Program-made: the position numbers and the translations under genes | Shown: positions 61,101 to 64,000 of the stretch, piece after piece | Numbering within the stretch: position 1 is the first letter of the stretch | Layout of the letters: every line of letters starts with the position of its first letter | Notes under the pieces: generated by a model | The model's database searches: none | The model's input: only the letters and a program-made list of their open reading frames with translations | What the model was told of the DNA's origin: nothing | Origin: Himantopus leucocephalus | Lineage: Eukaryota > Chordata > Aves > Charadriiformes > Recurvirostridae | NCBI GenBank assembly: GCA_003993805.1 | Contig: RSEF01000031.1 | Coordinates: forward strand, 24,279,452 to 24,343,451 | Direction: 5' to 3' | DNA: 64,000 nucleotides

Positions 61101-64000
61101 AGGTGAGAAGTGATACCATGCTGTGGATTTAAGTTACAAATATGTTGATTAGCCAACCAGTAGCTTTAGCATCACTATTTACTTTGTGCTAAGGTCTTTT
61201 CCTTAGCAGGATTATTAGTTTTGGAACCATTGGTGTTCATGATACTTAGAGATGTCCTTTTTTTTTTTTCTTTTTGATCTTTGTCCTTCCATCAGATATG
61301 GCTGTAACTGGTCGATGGATTCCAAGTATTTAACAAACTTTCTAATGAAAAGTAGTTCAAACAAGTAGCACTTTTCTTAGCAAACTGAATCATTTGTATG
61401 CTTTTTCTTTTCTTCCCTACTATCTTTGAGTAGATCCATACTGTTATGCTTATCTGTTTTCACTTGTGCAACAAAGGGCAAGTGATTATGAGGCAGTATT
61501 TAAAAGCATGAATATATATTCACGTGTGTGTATATAATTCATATATATGTGACTCAGTCACATTTCTAATTTTTCTTCGCCTATCTTTTGTGTTTAGAAC
61601 ACCAGTCCTGTCATATAAAACAATATTGTCACCATACCCTGTGACCCAGTAGTTTATTAGGTTGTCCTTCTTAAGATTGAGGAATTACAGAGTGTCCTAT
61701 GGAGATTTTCTTGTTGTTTTCAAATTATTTGTGGGTCTGCACACCTCTAAATCTCTTGTTAAGTTGTGGGTCAGCTGGAAAAAAAAAAACAACCAACCAA
61801 AAACACCACCACCAAACTCTGCTTCCATCTTTTTGAAGCTGATAAAATTGTTGTCCCCATTATGTATTGTAATACATGTCATTTAGGCTGAGCAAAATTG
61901 CTTCCTGTTGCAGAATACTTGGTATCAACACTCAAGCAATAATATTTATTCATATTCTTAAAGTATCAAAAATTTGTTTTAGTACAAGTGCTTGGGTGAG
62001 CCAAAAACCAGAATTTGTCTCATCTGAGCAGCTCTGATCTGCCTAGATAAGTTGAAATACTGGCTTTGAACTTTTATTGTGGGACCTGCTAAAATCATAG
62101 TTGCTTATATTTAAAGCCTTGGGCATTACCTCCTCAGCTGTTTCTCAGAGTTGTGTTTGGCATTTGTGCTTATTTTGAATGTGTTAAATAATTGTCTGAT
62201 TTTTGTTATGGTGCCCTTCCACTTAAGCAATTGGTATGTGGACCTGTGTGTTTGCATCTATTTGGCTTTTCTGTTTCCAGTTCTGCTTTATCTGTCTCTG
62301 GAATTTATGGAAAACAGATTGATAGGCTATTGGTAGTGCATTATGTACACTAGTTCTTTGACATCTGAACCAATTTACAAAAAATCCTCATCATGTTTAG
62401 TAAATAGGCTATATGTACCCCAACAGTTAAAGAGCTCCATCACATCTGAGCAGACTGCTTTCTTTTGAAAGATGCCAGACATCTGCTCCCTTCATAGAAA
62501 TACCTTCAATCCTGAAAGACAACTGACTAGAAATGTGGCTCTTTAAAGAGATTTGTTTAACTGGATTTTTCAGTACACTAAAAGGAATAGGGATGTCATC
62601 CTCACTAGTCACAGTAGCTCTTCTGGTCCTATGTGCACTTATTGACAACAAATTCAATTTGCTTCTCTCTGTACATACTCTTGTGCTTTATTGCTTTTGT
62701 CTTAGCACTTTATTTAGATGCGCTTCAAGTATTCCATTTTTTTAATACTTCTGTTTGGCATTGTAATTCACAGAAACCTTGCAGATATTTATGGTTCTTT
62801 GCAAAGTTAGATCAGTTTCATGTAATAACTTCCTCTGTGACCTGCTTATAATTAAAACTCCTTAGAATTTATTCAGAAAGTTTCTAGAATGAGTTGGGGG
62901 AGGGGAGAGGGCTGCTGTTTAAATTCTGATAGAATTTGGAGAGCAGACACTTTTTAAAAATTCCAGTCCTAAAGCTTATCTAATTATTTGAGCTTTTGAC
63001 TTTGCTTTATTATATATATTTGTAACAGTAAATGGTCCATCTTAGAAAAAAAAGTGTTTTATGTAGAAGTTATCAAAGTTTGCATAGGTAGTTCAGTAAT
63101 CAACTAATAATCTTGGTTCCACAAAATTCCTGTTCCAATCTCCAACTGCTTGCACATACTGAATGTAGTTACAGGATTTATCTTCCTTTTGTTTTTTGTT
63201 TATTATTGTATAACTGCAGCCAAATGTAAATAAAACTCAGGTACCCCTTTGGATCTCAATCAAATTCTGTTTTGAACAGAGTGGTTCAGGTAGCTTTGTT
63301 CTTTTCTTACAGCAGCCAGGACTACAGCTTATATGCCTTCCCAGATCGCTTATTGAGTGGCATATATCAAAAAAGTTACTGCTTTCCATATCATCCACCA
63401 GCTTTACAACACACAACTATTTAGCAACACCAGCCCAAGGAAGTCATTATTGGATATTCTCACGCCTGTAGGTATTCTTTGTAGAAGAAAGTTGTAGTAC
63501 ATAAAGCAGAAGGCATCATCTCATGGCATACCTCATTCTATAGAAGTTACAAACCTTTATTCATTCACTACTGAAAGTGTAACATGCAGACTGACTAGTC
63601 TTATTTTTAATACAGTCAAATGCTGAATGCTTAAAAGAAAGTGACAATACTGATGAGAAGTAGGACTTGGGAGTGTTTAACTCTTTTTAAACATTTGTCA
63701 ACCATCTTTGCTTCATCAAAGTAGGCAGGTTTTGCCCTAGATTCTCTGAAAAGAAATTAGAAAAAGTTTTTAAACCCTTTCTCTCAAAAAGGACTTGAAC
63801 TAAGAACTTAAGCATATGACACTTAAGAATGATGATAATGTTATACTGCCTTCCTGTATGCATAAATACATTCTTACCCATAGCTTATCTTCCCCTTTGT
63901 GATGACAGTGTTCCCTTCAGCATGACAGCATTAATACTGAAAGAATACAACATAGGAATTGAGGAGAGAAATCTGGACTCCACACGATCCAATGTGAATC
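55145..64000. other. Probable TBCA intron 2
   Basis: AT-rich sequence with the ERVL solo LTR (58.4-59.0 kb), a TA/TG dinucleotide-rich patch near 61,510-61,550 and poly-T runs. I looked for the next TBCA exon (AEILQESRMMIPDCQRRL-type) and did not see it. The 160-codon frame at 60,650-61,132 has no recognisable domain. Confidence 0.65.
58441..59030 (+). mobile_element. Solo LTR of an avian ERVL-type endogenous retrovirus
   Basis: A 590-bp element starting TGTATTGGGTCTGGCTGAGA and ending ...GTCCACCACA, i.e. TG...CA boundaries. It contains an AATAAA signal at 58,850 and an AATAAA/TATA-like box at 58,714. Flanking GCTCA (58,436-58,440) and GGTCA (59,031-59,035) look like a 5-bp target-site duplication with one mismatch. 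I recognise the sequence as a common bird ERVL LTR; no internal viral genes flank it, so it is a recombined solo LTR. Confidence 0.85.

Noticed and set aside
60650..61132. 160-codon plus-strand open frame with hydrophobic stretches
   Set aside because: T-rich sequence gives hydrophobic residues by chance; no family resemblance; inside the presumed TBCA intron.
1..64000. CRISPR arrays, prokaryotic operons, tRNA, rRNA or U6-type genes
   Set aside because: No regularly spaced repeats, no tRNA-type B box with cloverleaf, no U6 start sequence seen; the window is vertebrate intronic and exonic DNA.

Overview
This is a vertebrate nuclear window, almost certainly from a bird. The evidence is five CR1 LINE fragments with typical avian 3' ends, an avian-type ERVL solo LTR, compact GT-AG introns, and an IQGAP2/F2RL2 nested gene pair of the kind known from human 5q13. 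Much of that human region corresponds to the avian Z chromosome, so Z linkage is likely but is inferred. No bacterial or phage genes, CRISPR arrays or tRNA/rRNA genes were seen.

Positions 1-45,076 hold the middle of IQGAP2 on the minus strand. I placed 24 coding exons by splice sites, reading-frame phase and protein similarity. They run from the calponin-homology (CH) domain at about 45 kb, through the IQGAP repeats (34-9.5 kb), the WW domain (8.3 kb) and four IQ motifs (7.2-4.4 kb), into the Ras-GAP-related domain at 2.3 kb to the left edge. Phases are consistent at every junction except one: between 41.7 kb and 34.3 kb at least one exon must be missing, and a 100-N gap at 37,615-37,714 is the obvious place for it. 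The first exons lie upstream and were not found. The 3' end lies beyond the left edge.

At 17,780-20,580, on the plus strand inside one IQGAP2 intron, is F2RL2 (protease-activated receptor 3). It is a complete two-exon, 381-residue GPCR with a signal peptide, a thrombin-type cleavage site (K37/T38, new N-terminus TFRG) and an acidic/aromatic hirudin-like stretch.

From 45 kb to 55 kb I see no exon, only a CR1 fragment and an inverted repeat wrapped around a 10-N gap at 53.8 kb. At 55,039-55,144 a single plus-strand exon encodes the N-terminal helix of tubulin cofactor A (TBCA). Neither TBCA exon 1 nor the IQGAP2 start was found between the two genes. From 55,145 to the end is presumably TBCA intron 2, containing a 590-bp ERVL solo LTR.

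The window does not appear to contain an undescribed gene system. The most useful second looks are: the unexpected IQGAP2-TBCA adjacency next to a small hairpin gap; a Trp-to-Cys change in the IQGAP2 WW domain; an apparently intact first IQ motif; and the repeating exon module behind the IQGAP repeats.
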